Below are positions 17,121-24,250 of a DNA stretch of 64,000 nt, piece after piece (position 1 is the first letter of the stretch; each line of letters opens with the position of its first letter). The stretch covers positions 558,001 to 622,000 of the forward strand of contig NZ_JAPDDR010000002.1 of the NCBI RefSeq assembly GCF_025950095.1, written 5' to 3'. A program made the translations under genes and the position numbers. The stretch comes from Luteolibacter rhizosphaerae. GTDB lineage: Bacteria > Verrucomicrobiota > Verrucomicrobiia > Verrucomicrobiales > Akkermansiaceae. Under the pieces are notes generated by a model. That model was not told where the DNA came from. It did not search any database and saw only the letters and a list, made by a program, of their open reading frames with translations.

Positions 17121-17231
17121 CGAGACACATCCTCTTCAAGCTTGGGGGTGAAATTGACAGCAATTCCCTCTTCATGTTGCGATGTCGGGTTGATCCCGCA
17201 TCAAAGCCCCCTCATTCAGAGCCCCGCGAGG

Positions 17232-19013
17232 GTGCTCCGTTGCGCGACCCTCGTCCGAGTCTCCACCCAGGAACAGGCCGGATCTGATCGTGCAGGCCTC
17301 GACCGCCAGCGGCAGGCTATCGCGCGCGTCGTTGCCGATAAACGCTACGAGGTTGTTTCGGCAATCGAGCTGATCGATGTGAGCGGCACCTCGATCCTCC
17401 ATGCTCCGGAGGTAACACACCTGATCGAGAGGATCGAGAACCGCGAGATTGACGTGTTGTTGGCGAGCGAGATGTCGAGAATCATCCGCCCGGATGACCT
17501 CTCGTCATTCGGGTTCCTGGAGACCTGCCGCCGACACGGCGTGGTGGTCGATCTCGGAGGCACGGTCCACGACTTCGATTCGCCCGAAGGCTTCCTCAGC
17601 GGAGGGATCCTGGCGCTCCTCGGAGGTCATGAGCGCATGCAGATGCTCCGCAGGATGATGGCGAGTAAGGAAGCCAAGAGAGCCCGCGGAGAGAATCCAC
17701 AGAGTCGCATCACACTGCCACTCGGAATCGACTATGACCGCGCCGCAGCGAAATACGGCTATAACGAGCGGATCATTAGCGTGATCGAGGCGTTCCGTCT
17801 GGTGGACGAAGAGGGAATCCGGAACTTGTCTGAGGTCGGACGTCGCTGCGGGATTCATCAATGCAACGTGAGGAACATCCTGCGGAACGAAATCTACCGC
17901 GGTGAACGGGTCTATTCAAAGTTCCGAGACCAGTCCCGCAAGGGAATCAAGGCCACGGGTCGGCAGGGTGATCGTCCCAAGATCGCCCGACCACCCGACC
18001 GGGTGATCCGCGTCCGCGTCTTCACCGTCGAGGAGCAGGCCGTATCGGATGAACGGTTCGAGCGAGTCCAACAGGTCCTCCGCGGAATCCGCGAGAACCA
18101 TGAGGTGTTCGTGGCCGAGCGGCACGAAGGGAACCTGCTTTCCGGTGTCGGGAGGTGCGGGTTCTGTGCCGAGCGCCTCTATGCCAAGCGGCGGACTCCG
18201 CGGCTTGCAAACAAGTCTCCCACGAAGGGCCATTACATCTGCCGGTCCGCCCATGAATCGACCAAGGGCAAGCTTGGCCACGGCAAATGCAAACAGGGCT
18301 GGGTGCGGAAGGAGGAACTCGATGAGCTGACGGAAGCGTTCATCACGAAGTTCCTCGCCGATCCCGGCTTTGTGAAGGCGGTCCTTCAGCAAGCACGCGA
18401 GAAGCAGGCGGGCAAGGTTCTGCGTATCGACCTTGGGGCGTCGGTGAAGGATCGACTCGCTGACATTGAGCGCCGCGACAAGCGGGTCCTTGAGGCAATG
18501 GAGGAAGGCTTGCTTTCGATCGCGGAGGCGAAACAGCGGCGGCAGAGGCTTGCGGATGAGCGCGCGGGCTTGATCAAGGCGCAGCAAGTGAATCGCGAAG
18601 ATCAGCCCGAGGTCCGGGAACTGGAGGGGATTGCAGGGGCGGTGTCCAAAGGACTCGAAGGATGGCCTGTGGAAGGAACGGTGAAGGAGAAGAAGGCGTT
18701 CCTCGCAAAGATCTTCTCGGAGATCTACTTCCAGCGGGGAGCTATTACCGCATTCCGTCTGGCTCCAGGGCTCATCGGAAGCGCCTCGGGGGCGTGGAGC
18801 TTCGCCGCCGACATGCCCGTCGCGATTGATCCGCCGGTCTGCCTCAAGGTTCCAGAACCGGAAGTCGAAGTGCCAGAAGGAATGAAGCGATGCTCCAGGT
18901 GCCGGGAGGTGAAATCGGTGAGCGACTACTATGGGAAGTGGGCAGCATGCAAACGCTGCACCAACAAGGCGTCCGCAGCCCGCTACCGAAAGAAGCGGGC
19001 TGAACGGGGGTAA
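17232..19013 (+). CDS. Large serine recombinase (site-specific integrase)
   Basis: About 593 residues from a GTG at 17232. The catalytic Ser is in ATLVRVSTQEQ near residue 10, followed by AGLDRQRQAI and an SRIIRPDDLSSFGF helix. The 'recombinase' DNA-binding domain includes NVRNILRNEIYRGERVYSK. A zinc-ribbon domain has CGFCAERLY near residue 310 and further Cys. A coiled-coil stretch spans roughly 400-480. The C-terminus adds an unusual second metal-type cluster (CSRCREVKSVSDYY, CKRC). An upstream GTG at 17148 is an alternative start. Large serine recombinases integrate and excise elements between attP and attB sites, usually next to the gene; two island motif copies lie 25 and 122 bases beyond its stop. 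Confidence 0.9.
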   Translation: MLRCATLVRVSTQEQAGSDRAGLDRQRQAIARVVADKRYEVVSAIELIDVSGTSILHAPEVTHLIERIENREIDVLLASEMSRIIRPDDLSSFGFLETCRRHGVVVDLGGTVHDFDSPEGFLSGGILALLGGHERMQMLRRMMASKEAKRARGENPQSRITLPLGIDYDRAAAKYGYNERIISVIEAFRLVDEEGIRNLSEVGRRCGIHQCNVRNILRNEIYRGERVYSKFRDQSRKGIKATGRQGDRPKIARPPDRVIRVRVFTVEEQAVSDERFERVQQVLRGIRENHEVFVAERHEGNLLSGVGRCGFCAERLYAKRRTPRLANKSPTKGHYICRSAHESTKGKLGHGKCKQGWVRKEELDELTEAFITKFLADPGFVKAVLQQAREKQAGKVLRIDLGASVKDRLADIERRDKRVLEAMEEGLLSIAEAKQRRQRLADERAGLIKAQQVNREDQPEVRELEGIAGAVSKGLEGWPVEGTVKEKKAFLAKIFSEIYFQRGAITAFRLAPGLIGSASGAWSFAADMPVAIDPPVCLKVPEPEVEVPEGMKRCSRCREVKSVSDYYGKWAACKRCTNKASAARYRKKRAERG

Positions 19014-19037
19014 GACTCCGTCGGTCCCCGTCATTGG

Positions 19038-19120
19038 TATACCCTTTGTACGATTTTACGGCGAGGTGGCTTCTTCGGCAGATGAACCCGGTCAAAAACC
19101 TCCTACGGTGCGCACCGTAG
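19038..19120 (+). repeat. Island motif copy 4 plus perfect 18-bp palindrome
   Basis: Core TATACC-N12-TTACGG at 19038-19061, starting 25 bases after the serine recombinase stop. At 19103-19120 lies the perfect palindrome CTACGGTGCGCACCGTAG, matching the CTACG/CGTAG hairpin arms of other copies. The palindrome could also act as the recombinase gene's terminator, although it lacks a T-run. Confidence 0.75.
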
Positions 19121-19134
19121 AACCCCGGTAAGGG

Positions 19135-19158
19135 TATACCATGGAGACGGAATTACGG
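19135..19158 (+). repeat. Island motif copy 5 (TATACC-N12-TTACGG)
   Basis: Exact core spacing, 97 bases after copy 4 in the same orientation. Flanks (GGTAAGGG before, GGAA before TTACGG) resemble copy 3 at 12195. No CTACG-type hairpin was found downstream. Confidence 0.7.
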
Positions 19159-19280
19159 AGTGCAGCCTGATCCCGGTCTGCCAGGACAAACTCTCCGGGG
19201 TACGCGGAGGCGGTTGTGCAATCGACCTCCATCGCTCTCCGCTGTGTTCGCAGCAATCCTGACGCGCTTAGCCGCCGAAA

Positions 19281-19315
19281 TGAAAAGCCCCCTCTCCAGT
19301 GACCGGAGAGGGGGC
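19281..19315 (-). terminator. Rho-independent terminator for the minus-strand gene at 19323
   Basis: On the minus strand, GCCCCCTCTCC pairs with GGAGAGGGGGC around a 7-base loop and is followed by TTTTCATTT. It starts seven bases past the stop codon. Confidence 0.9.
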
Positions 19316-19322
19316 CATTGCG

Positions 19323-19901
19323 CTAGTCGAGGATCGAGACCTCGATCCTGGCGTAGCCGACGGGATCGTAGGGCTCGTATTGGTACGGTGGCTTGTGCGA
19401 GACATCCAGCGTTTCCACCTTGTGGCCGTTGGCGGGTTCCTTGACTCCTAAGACGATCTGGAGAGGTCTGCCCTCGCTATCGCGGAATTCGTCGAACGGA
19501 ATCCCGAACATCGGGTCATCGATTGTAACCCACACGATGTTCTCGGCAGATGGAGAGACCGGCAGCGAGTCAATCAGCCCGGGGTCTCCTGGCACAATCG
19601 CAATCGTACCACACGCATGCGGCTGGAACTCCCACCATCCGTGGAGGTAGGTGATGATGTAAGTTGCCATCGTGGAGAGTTCCAGCGGACCATCTCCGAC
19701 CCACCAGACGCTGGATGGCTCCTGCGCCTTCTTGGCCGCCTCAGCCCTAGCCTTGTATTCGGCGACGCCGAGCCGGCCGAGCGATTCAGACTGGTCATCA
19801 AGAAGGCTTTTCCAGTCGTTTCTCTCATAAAGGAGGATCCAGAATTCGGTCGGGCTGAGTGGCTTGGGGGCCCGCGTCTTGCGGGGATATTTTCTTTTCA
19901 T
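19323..19901 (-). CDS. Hypothetical protein, tandem paralogue A
   Basis: The 192-residue protein starts with a basic segment (MKRKYPRKTRAPK) and continues PTEFWILLYERNDWKSLL. It shares an aligned core with the protein at 20187-20789: a Trp-rich segment before 'FQPHACGTIAIVPGD', then 'LPVSPSAENIVWVTIDDP', then 'EGRPLQIVLGV' and a Tyr/Pro-rich C-terminus. I recognise no named family. It has its own terminator and about 245 bases separate it from the upstream paralogue, so the two are probably separate transcription units made by duplication. Confidence 0.7.
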   Translation of the reverse strand: MKRKYPRKTRAPKPLSPTEFWILLYERNDWKSLLDDQSESLGRLGVAEYKARAEAAKKAQEPSSVWWVGDGPLELSTMATYIITYLHGWWEFQPHACGTIAIVPGDPGLIDSLPVSPSAENIVWVTIDDPMFGIPFDEFRDSEGRPLQIVLGVKEPANGHKVETLDVSHKPPYQYEPYDPVGYARIEVSILD

Positions 19902-20141
19902 GTCTTACATTTCGATTTGAAGATCCGTCTGGCCCGGCGTCGTGCCGGGTTGCAGGGCGGAGTTGGGCGCAAATACAGGGGAGAGCTCCTGGTATCCAAA
20001 GGGGCCTAAATGGCGGTGCTGCCGCTTTTGGCATCTCCCATTTCACGGGGAACCTCCGTCGGTGGAGGCAAGTCATCGGCCTGAGTTTACGAGGCCCGGA
20101 TACCTCGCTCCGCGAGGAGGATCGCCCATTTCCTCTCCTCC

Positions 20142-20175
20142 AAAAATGCCCCCGCTCCGAAGTCGGAGCGGGGGC
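20142..20175 (-). terminator. Rho-independent terminator for the minus-strand gene at 20187
   Basis: On the minus strand, a 13-bp stem GCCCCCGCTCCGA with its complement closes a two-base loop and is followed by ATTTTT. It starts 11 bases past the stop codon. Its design is very similar to the terminator of the paralogue. Confidence 0.9.
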
Positions 20176-20186
20176 CGAGGCTCCTG

Positions 20187-20789
20187 CTACAGCGAGGTAA
20201 ACTTCACCTTCTCGTAGCTCATCGGCCGGTAGAGAGGAAAGCCTTTCACGACCTCGTCAAAAGGATTCCAAACCGGATCGCCCGCATGGCCGTCCTCCTC
20301 TCCCACTACTCCGAACAGGACCTGGAGCGGGAAGCCCTCGTCATCGACGTAACGCTCCACAAGCGGAGCCGTCTTAGGGAGGTCGTCGCTCGTAATCCAC
20401 ACGAGATTTTCCGTACACGGGGAGATCGGAAGATCGGCGATGTCGGTGACGTTGCTGCGCACTACTGCGATTCCTCCGCACGCGTAGGGCTGATAGTTCC
20501 ACCAGGCGTCGAGAAAATCGATCGCAGTCGCCACGTCTCCCGAAATGCTCAGTGGAGGACCGAAGGACGGATAGAACACCCCGGAACGTCCCTGCTTCTT
20601 CTTCGCCTTTTTGGTGTGCTCTTTCACCTTCTGGTTGCCGTGCTGCGCCAAGCGTCCCTCCTGCATGATCATCACTCCCTGCCAGTCCTCCCGGGTATAC
20701 ATGAGGAAGAGGAACTTCGCTGGATGATGCATTCCGAGTGCGGTCTTGGGGTCGTACTTTGCGAACAGATTATGAGTCCTGTTTTTCAT
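20187..20789 (-). CDS. Hypothetical protein, tandem paralogue B
   Basis: The 200-residue protein aligns with the gene at 19323: HPAKFLFLMYTREDWQGVM, then WWNYQPYACGGIAVVRSN, LPISPCTENLVWITSDDLP, and EGFPLQVLFGVVGEEDG. A lysine-rich helix (HTKKAKKKQGR) sits between the first and second blocks. Divergence of the pair is substantial, so the duplication is not recent or the two arrived separately. Function unknown. Both genes sit between island motif copies 5 and 6, with nothing else in that interval, so they may form a cassette. Confidence 0.7.
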   Translation of the reverse strand: MKNRTHNLFAKYDPKTALGMHHPAKFLFLMYTREDWQGVMIMQEGRLAQHGNQKVKEHTKKAKKKQGRSGVFYPSFGPPLSISGDVATAIDFLDAWWNYQPYACGGIAVVRSNVTDIADLPISPCTENLVWITSDDLPKTAPLVERYVDDEGFPLQVLFGVVGEEDGHAGDPVWNPFDEVVKGFPLYRPMSYEKVKFTSL

Positions 20790-20931
20790 TATTGTGGTAT
20801 TTAAGTTGGTCCGCCCGGGTCACCTGACGCTCGCGAACGGCTGGCATGAAGCGTCCTATCGACCGAGAAAGCCACGGGCCTACTTGGCGCTCACTCCCGA
20901 TATGGCTGCTTGCACCGGAACCTGAGGTAGC

Positions 20932-20941
20932 GGGGGGGGGG
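20932..20941. repeat. Poly-G tract of 10
   Basis: Ten consecutive G bases in the gap between the minus-strand paralogue B start and motif copy 6. Tracts of this length slip readily, but no gene is obviously controlled by it. Confidence 0.8.
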
Positions 20942-20999
20942 AGGGGCTCGTTCCCAATGTGCCGAGCGAATGACCGGCTCAGTCGATCCGTGCCTATGG

Positions 21000-21023
21000 T
21001 ATACCCTTATGCCGATGTTACGG
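21000..21023 (+). repeat. Island motif copy 6 (TATACC-N12-TTACGG)
   Basis: Exact core spacing. The spacer reads CTTATGCCGATG and is closest to copy 4 (CTTTGTACGATT). It lies 30 bases before the small HTH gene. No clear CTACG hairpin follows. Confidence 0.7.
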
Positions 21024-21052
21024 AGCCTTGGTCGGAGCCACCTGAGGAAGGA

Positions 21053-21304
21053 ATGCGGTTAGAAACCATAGTGAACTCACGGGCACGACCGGCAACCCCG
21101 GCAACGCGGAAGCCGCAGCCGAAGGTACTTCCTTTGGCAAGGAAGGCCCTTCCCTTGGCCTCGAACACCGAAGCCGGGGCAAAGCGCGCGAAAGCCCTGG
21201 AGCTGGCCGGGGAAGGGCTCTCGCAAGCACGTATCGCGCGAGAGTTGGGCGTCTCGGCCGCGACCGTTTCCCGCTGGCTCGGGAAGGGCTCGAAAGCCGC
21301 CTGA
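21053..21304 (+). CDS. Small helix-turn-helix protein
   Basis: The ATG at 21053 follows GAGGAAGGA at ribosome-binding distance and gives 83 residues. The N-terminal half is basic and Pro/Ala-rich; the C-terminal half is an HTH (AKALELAGEGLSQARIAREL, GVSAATVSRWL) of the resolvase/Hin type. It closely resembles the HTH tail of the DUF2637 protein at 12321, suggesting a shared ancestor or shared operator. The longer upstream frame (from 20846) crosses the motif copy and poly-G tract and is not credible. Confidence 0.65.
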   Translation: MRLETIVNSRARPATPATRKPQPKVLPLARKALPLASNTEAGAKRAKALELAGEGLSQARIARELGVSAATVSRWLGKGSKAA

Positions 21305-21351
21305 ACGCGTTGATTCGTTGACGGCGTGCCGTGGTTTGTTAGAGCGCGGCC

Positions 21352-21699
21352 GTGAACACGATTGTAGTGAGGCCGAGCGAACGACCAAAGGTGCTGGAAC
21401 AGGGCAAGCTGTCCTACGAGCAGATCAAAGCGGAAAGGGTTGCTCCCGGATTCATCGCCTCAATTTCACGGGCCAACTCCTGCGGGCAGATCATCGTGGT
21501 CAAAAGCGACGGCACCCAGGCGTTCGCCGCACCAATCGAGTCGGTAGTCGCGTCCGACATGAAGGGAGCCGCCACCCGGGCTTCGATCTCGTTCGGTAAG
21601 CCAACGCCGATTAAGGAAGGAAGCATCCCCGGGGTGGTGTCAGGCATTCGTTGGAACCAGAAGAACCTTCGGTACCTGGACGTAGAGCAGCTCTTCTGA
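21352..21699 (+). CDS. Hypothetical protein, 115 residues
   Basis: It starts with GTG at 21352, 47 bases after the small HTH gene on the same strand. The sequence is soluble, with alternating strands (SCGQIIVVKSDGTQAFAAPIE, SVVASDMKGA) that suggest a small beta-rich fold. No family was recognised. It lies just before motif copy 7 and probably forms a two-gene cassette with the HTH protein. Confidence 0.5.
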   Translation: MNTIVVRPSERPKVLEQGKLSYEQIKAERVAPGFIASISRANSCGQIIVVKSDGTQAFAAPIESVVASDMKGAATRASISFGKPTPIKEGSIPGVVSGIRWNQKNLRYLDVEQLF

Positions 21700-21780
21700 G
21701 GGAGCCCCTCCCGCTGCGGAGGTCTGCGGGGGAGCCGGGAGAGCGACCGGCTTTTCCCGGCCGCAGCTACGCCCCTCTGA

Positions 21781-21867
21781 TATACCCAAAGGGAAAGGTT
21801 ACGGAGGCTCAAACCACGGGGCTTCTCGGCCCTTCAGAGCTACGAAAGCAGCCCTTTTCTTCGTAGC
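21781..21867 (+). repeat. Island repeat element 7: TATACC-N12-TTACGG plus hairpin
   Basis: Core 21781-21804. The hairpin CTACGAA (21841-21847) / TTCGTAG (21861-21867) follows. It belongs to the same subfamily as elements 1, 2, 8 and 9 (TGATATACCCAA before the spacer). It lies between two plus-strand genes. Confidence 0.8.
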
Positions 21868-21954
21868 GTCGCCCGCCACTCGCTCGGGCAGCAGCGCGGA
21901 CTTGTCGCCGATTTGACTGCTGTGTTACTTCCGGGTTATCCCTAAATTTTCCAC

Positions 21955-22752
21955 ATGCCTTCCCCAATCTACGTCTCACTTGCAGGCTCGGACAAAGCCA
22001 ACGGCGACTTCTCACTCCTGAAGGAGCTGGCCGCTTCCGGTGAGAGCGCCCGTTGGTCATCGCTCAAGGACGTGCAGCCGGGCGAAAGGGTTCTGATTTA
22101 CTGCCAACGCCCACACAGCGCGATAGTTGCGACTGCTGAGACAGCCGCTGCCTCCAAGGTCGGAAAGCGATGGCCTTATGAGACCGCGATCCGCAGTGTG
22201 GCGATGCTTGAGAGGCCGATCACGCGGGCCGAGATCGCGAAGCGTTTTCCGGAGTGGAAGTGGGCCAAGACGACGCGTGGCGGAACGCGGCCTCCGGTGA
22301 AGGTTGCCGAATGGCTTTGGAACCGGGCGGGGACCAACGATGCGGAGACTGACTGCGAAGTGGTCTTCAAGGCCGGCGCGGGCTTCGGCGACCCCGTGAA
22401 CAACCGGAAGGTTGAAGTCGCTGCCGTAAAGTTCGCCACTGCCCAACTCGAAGCGGAGGGCTACAAGATTACGTCTCGTGAGAGCGAGAAGGTCGGCTAC
22501 GATCTTGAGGCGAAGAAACGGGGATCGGTCCTCCATGTTGAAGTGAAGGGTGTGTCGGGCAGCCTCGTGCAGTTCCCGATCACCGCTAACGAAGTTCGGT
22601 GTGGGGGATCCAACCCGACGTTTCGGTTGTTCGTTGTGACCGGTGCCACCACAAAGTCGCCGACTCTCCATCGCTTCACTTGGCCGGAGTTTGTCGCAGG
22701 GTTTGCGCGGACCCCACTCTCCTTCATGGCGAAGCAGACTACAAAGGGATGA
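21955..22752 (+). CDS. DUF3883 (PD-(D/E)xK-type) nuclease-like protein
   Basis: The C-terminal ~120 residues match DUF3883: KVEVAAVKFATAQLEAEGYK, then SEKVGYDLEAKKRGSVLHVEVKGV. The GYD...EVKG arrangement is the Asp...Glu-x-Lys core of restriction-type nucleases. The N-terminal ~120 residues (PIYVSLAGSDKANGDFSLL, RVLIYCQRPHSAIVATAE) look like an EVE/PUA-type modified-base reader, but this is a weaker call. Such reader-plus-nuclease fusions are typical of modification-dependent restriction. It stands first in a plus-strand series leading to HIT, HNH and Zorya genes. Confidence 0.7.
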   Translation: MPSPIYVSLAGSDKANGDFSLLKELAASGESARWSSLKDVQPGERVLIYCQRPHSAIVATAETAAASKVGKRWPYETAIRSVAMLERPITRAEIAKRFPEWKWAKTTRGGTRPPVKVAEWLWNRAGTNDAETDCEVVFKAGAGFGDPVNNRKVEVAAVKFATAQLEAEGYKITSRESEKVGYDLEAKKRGSVLHVEVKGVSGSLVQFPITANEVRCGGSNPTFRLFVVTGATTKSPTLHRFTWPEFVAGFARTPLSFMAKQTTKG

Positions 22753-22788
22753 CTTTCGGCTCCGACGCTCGCAGTACCAGCCCCACCG

Positions 22789-23184
22789 ATGACGGACGAT
22801 CCAGCCCCTTGCCCCTTCTGCCACCCCGTAGCGGACTCGGTCCTTCTGGAGACCTCCCTGGTCCGGGGACTCTGGGACGGCTTCCCGGTGTCGCCTGGCC
22901 ACGCTCTGATCGTTCCGCGCCGACACATCGCGAGATGGAGCGATGCCACGGGAGCTGAACGCCAGGAACTTACCGCGGCGATTGCGGAGGTACAGCGGAT
23001 CGTTCAGGGAATGCACCACCCGGCAGGCTTCAACGTCGGGTTCAACGACGGCCCAGCTGCCGGCCAGACCGTTGGCCATCTCCATATCCACGTAATTCCT
23101 CGCTACGATGGCGACGTGCCAGATCCGCGGGGAGGCATTCGGTTGGTGATCCCGGACAAGGCGCGATATTGGGAGCAAGAATGA
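22789..23184 (+). CDS. HIT family hydrolase
   Basis: The 131-residue protein carries the histidine triad GHLHIHVIPRY near residue 97 and an N-terminal CPFCHP zinc-type segment. It contains the common 'GHALIVPRRH' strand. HIT proteins hydrolyse nucleotide conjugates such as AMP derivatives. Its stop overlaps the next ATG (ATGA at 23181-23184), so it is translationally coupled to the HNH gene. HIT-HNH pairs recur in defence islands, so a joint nucleotide-signal/nuclease role is a reasonable inference. Confidence 0.9.
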   Translation: MTDDPAPCPFCHPVADSVLLETSLVRGLWDGFPVSPGHALIVPRRHIARWSDATGAERQELTAAIAEVQRIVQGMHHPAGFNVGFNDGPAAGQTVGHLHIHVIPRYDGDVPDPRGGIRLVIPDKARYWEQE

Positions 23185-24110
23185 GCGCCGCGTCAGAGGT
23201 CCAGTTCCTCCGGAACATCCAGAGGCTGCTCGACGAGGGCGACTTCGTGGCGACCTACAAGTTCGCGTTGCTCCAGGCCTTGGCGGATGTCTCGGTTGAA
23301 GGAGCGCCAGATAGTGGAGGAGAACTGGTGGTCCCGCTGGACCGGATCGCCGAGAAGTTCATCGGGTATTACTGGCCGCAGGTGGTACCATTCCGACCAT
23401 TCAACGGTTCTGACGGGATTCTCCAACAGAACACCGGTCAGCAGGCCTCGATTCTCCGTGAACTCGTCCAGCTCCGGTTGGCATTTGGAGGGAAGCTGCA
23501 ACTGGCTCGCCAGAACGGGCGGCTGTGGCAGCAGACCGTACGGAAGGTCTCGTCCGTCGTGCGCGAAATGCCGCTCTGGAAGCTCCAGGTCGTTGCCGGC
23601 AAGCCCGAGGAATTCCTGTATCGGCAAGCCGACTTCAAGGATGGCGCGATAATCCTTCTTCCCGGGGTGGCCTCGCACTTCCGGAGCTTTCACGGGCTGG
23701 TCCTGAGGCTCGTCCGCGGCCGGTGGCTGGAGCGAGAGCGGACCGTGAAATCTAACCAGCCGATCATCGGCGCGGAAGCGGACCTGGAAGGCTTCCTGTT
23801 CGGCACCGGCCGCAAAGCCCTGGATGGATTCCGAGAAGTTCTGCGGGAGGTCGATGGGCTGAATTGCTTCTACTGTGACCGCCGCATGAACGGCGTGCCC
23901 GAGGTGGATCGCTTCATTTCCAGGTCACGGTATCCGATCGATCTCGGGCACAATTTCGTGCTCGCGCACCCCCAGTGCAACAACCAGAAGCGCGACTTCC
24001 TTGCGGACCTCCGGCACCTCCAGCGGTGGGGCCACCGTAACCGCCACGCGGGTATGGCTCTCGCAGATAAAGCACGCCAAGCCAAACGGCATCAATCCTA
24101 CGCGATCTAG
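23181..24110 (+). CDS. HNH endonuclease coupled to the HIT protein
   Basis: The 309-residue protein has a C-terminal HNH-type zinc site: CFYCDRRMNG, then DRFISRSRYPIDLGHNFVLA, then HPQCNNQKRDFLAD. The N-terminal part (VQFLRNIQRLLDEGDFVATY, KFALLQALADVSVE) is a conserved-looking helical domain. It begins at the ATG within the HIT stop (ATGA). Substrate and trigger are unknown. The three genes 21955-24110 probably form one defence-type module, with Zorya starting 140 bases later. Confidence 0.85.
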   Translation: MSAASEVQFLRNIQRLLDEGDFVATYKFALLQALADVSVEGAPDSGGELVVPLDRIAEKFIGYYWPQVVPFRPFNGSDGILQQNTGQQASILRELVQLRLAFGGKLQLARQNGRLWQQTVRKVSSVVREMPLWKLQVVAGKPEEFLYRQADFKDGAIILLPGVASHFRSFHGLVLRLVRGRWLERERTVKSNQPIIGAEADLEGFLFGTGRKALDGFREVLREVDGLNCFYCDRRMNGVPEVDRFISRSRYPIDLGHNFVLAHPQCNNQKRDFLADLRHLQRWGHRNRHAGMALADKARQAKRHQSYAI

Positions 24111-24250
24111 GGATTGTGTTCCCTCGGCGGATGTGGCATCAAACATCCCCCGAACCGTGACCCAAATGCGAGCGCTCCGAAGCTCCAATTCGTCCAATCC
24201 GAAGAGGGAATCTCGGTTTCAGGTCGCAACCTCCCCAGTCACTCCTCCCC

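Noticed and set aside
15590-17128. 512-codon minus-strand frame opposite the 482-residue gene
   Set aside because: It is a codon-phase shadow of the plus-strand gene, which has promoter, terminator and sensible composition.
17916-19034. 372-codon minus-strand frame
   Set aside because: It lies opposite the C-terminal half of the large serine recombinase; shadow coding in G+C-rich DNA.
22057-23178. 373-codon minus-strand frame
   Set aside because: It covers the DUF3883 and HIT genes, both of which have clear family motifs on the plus strand.
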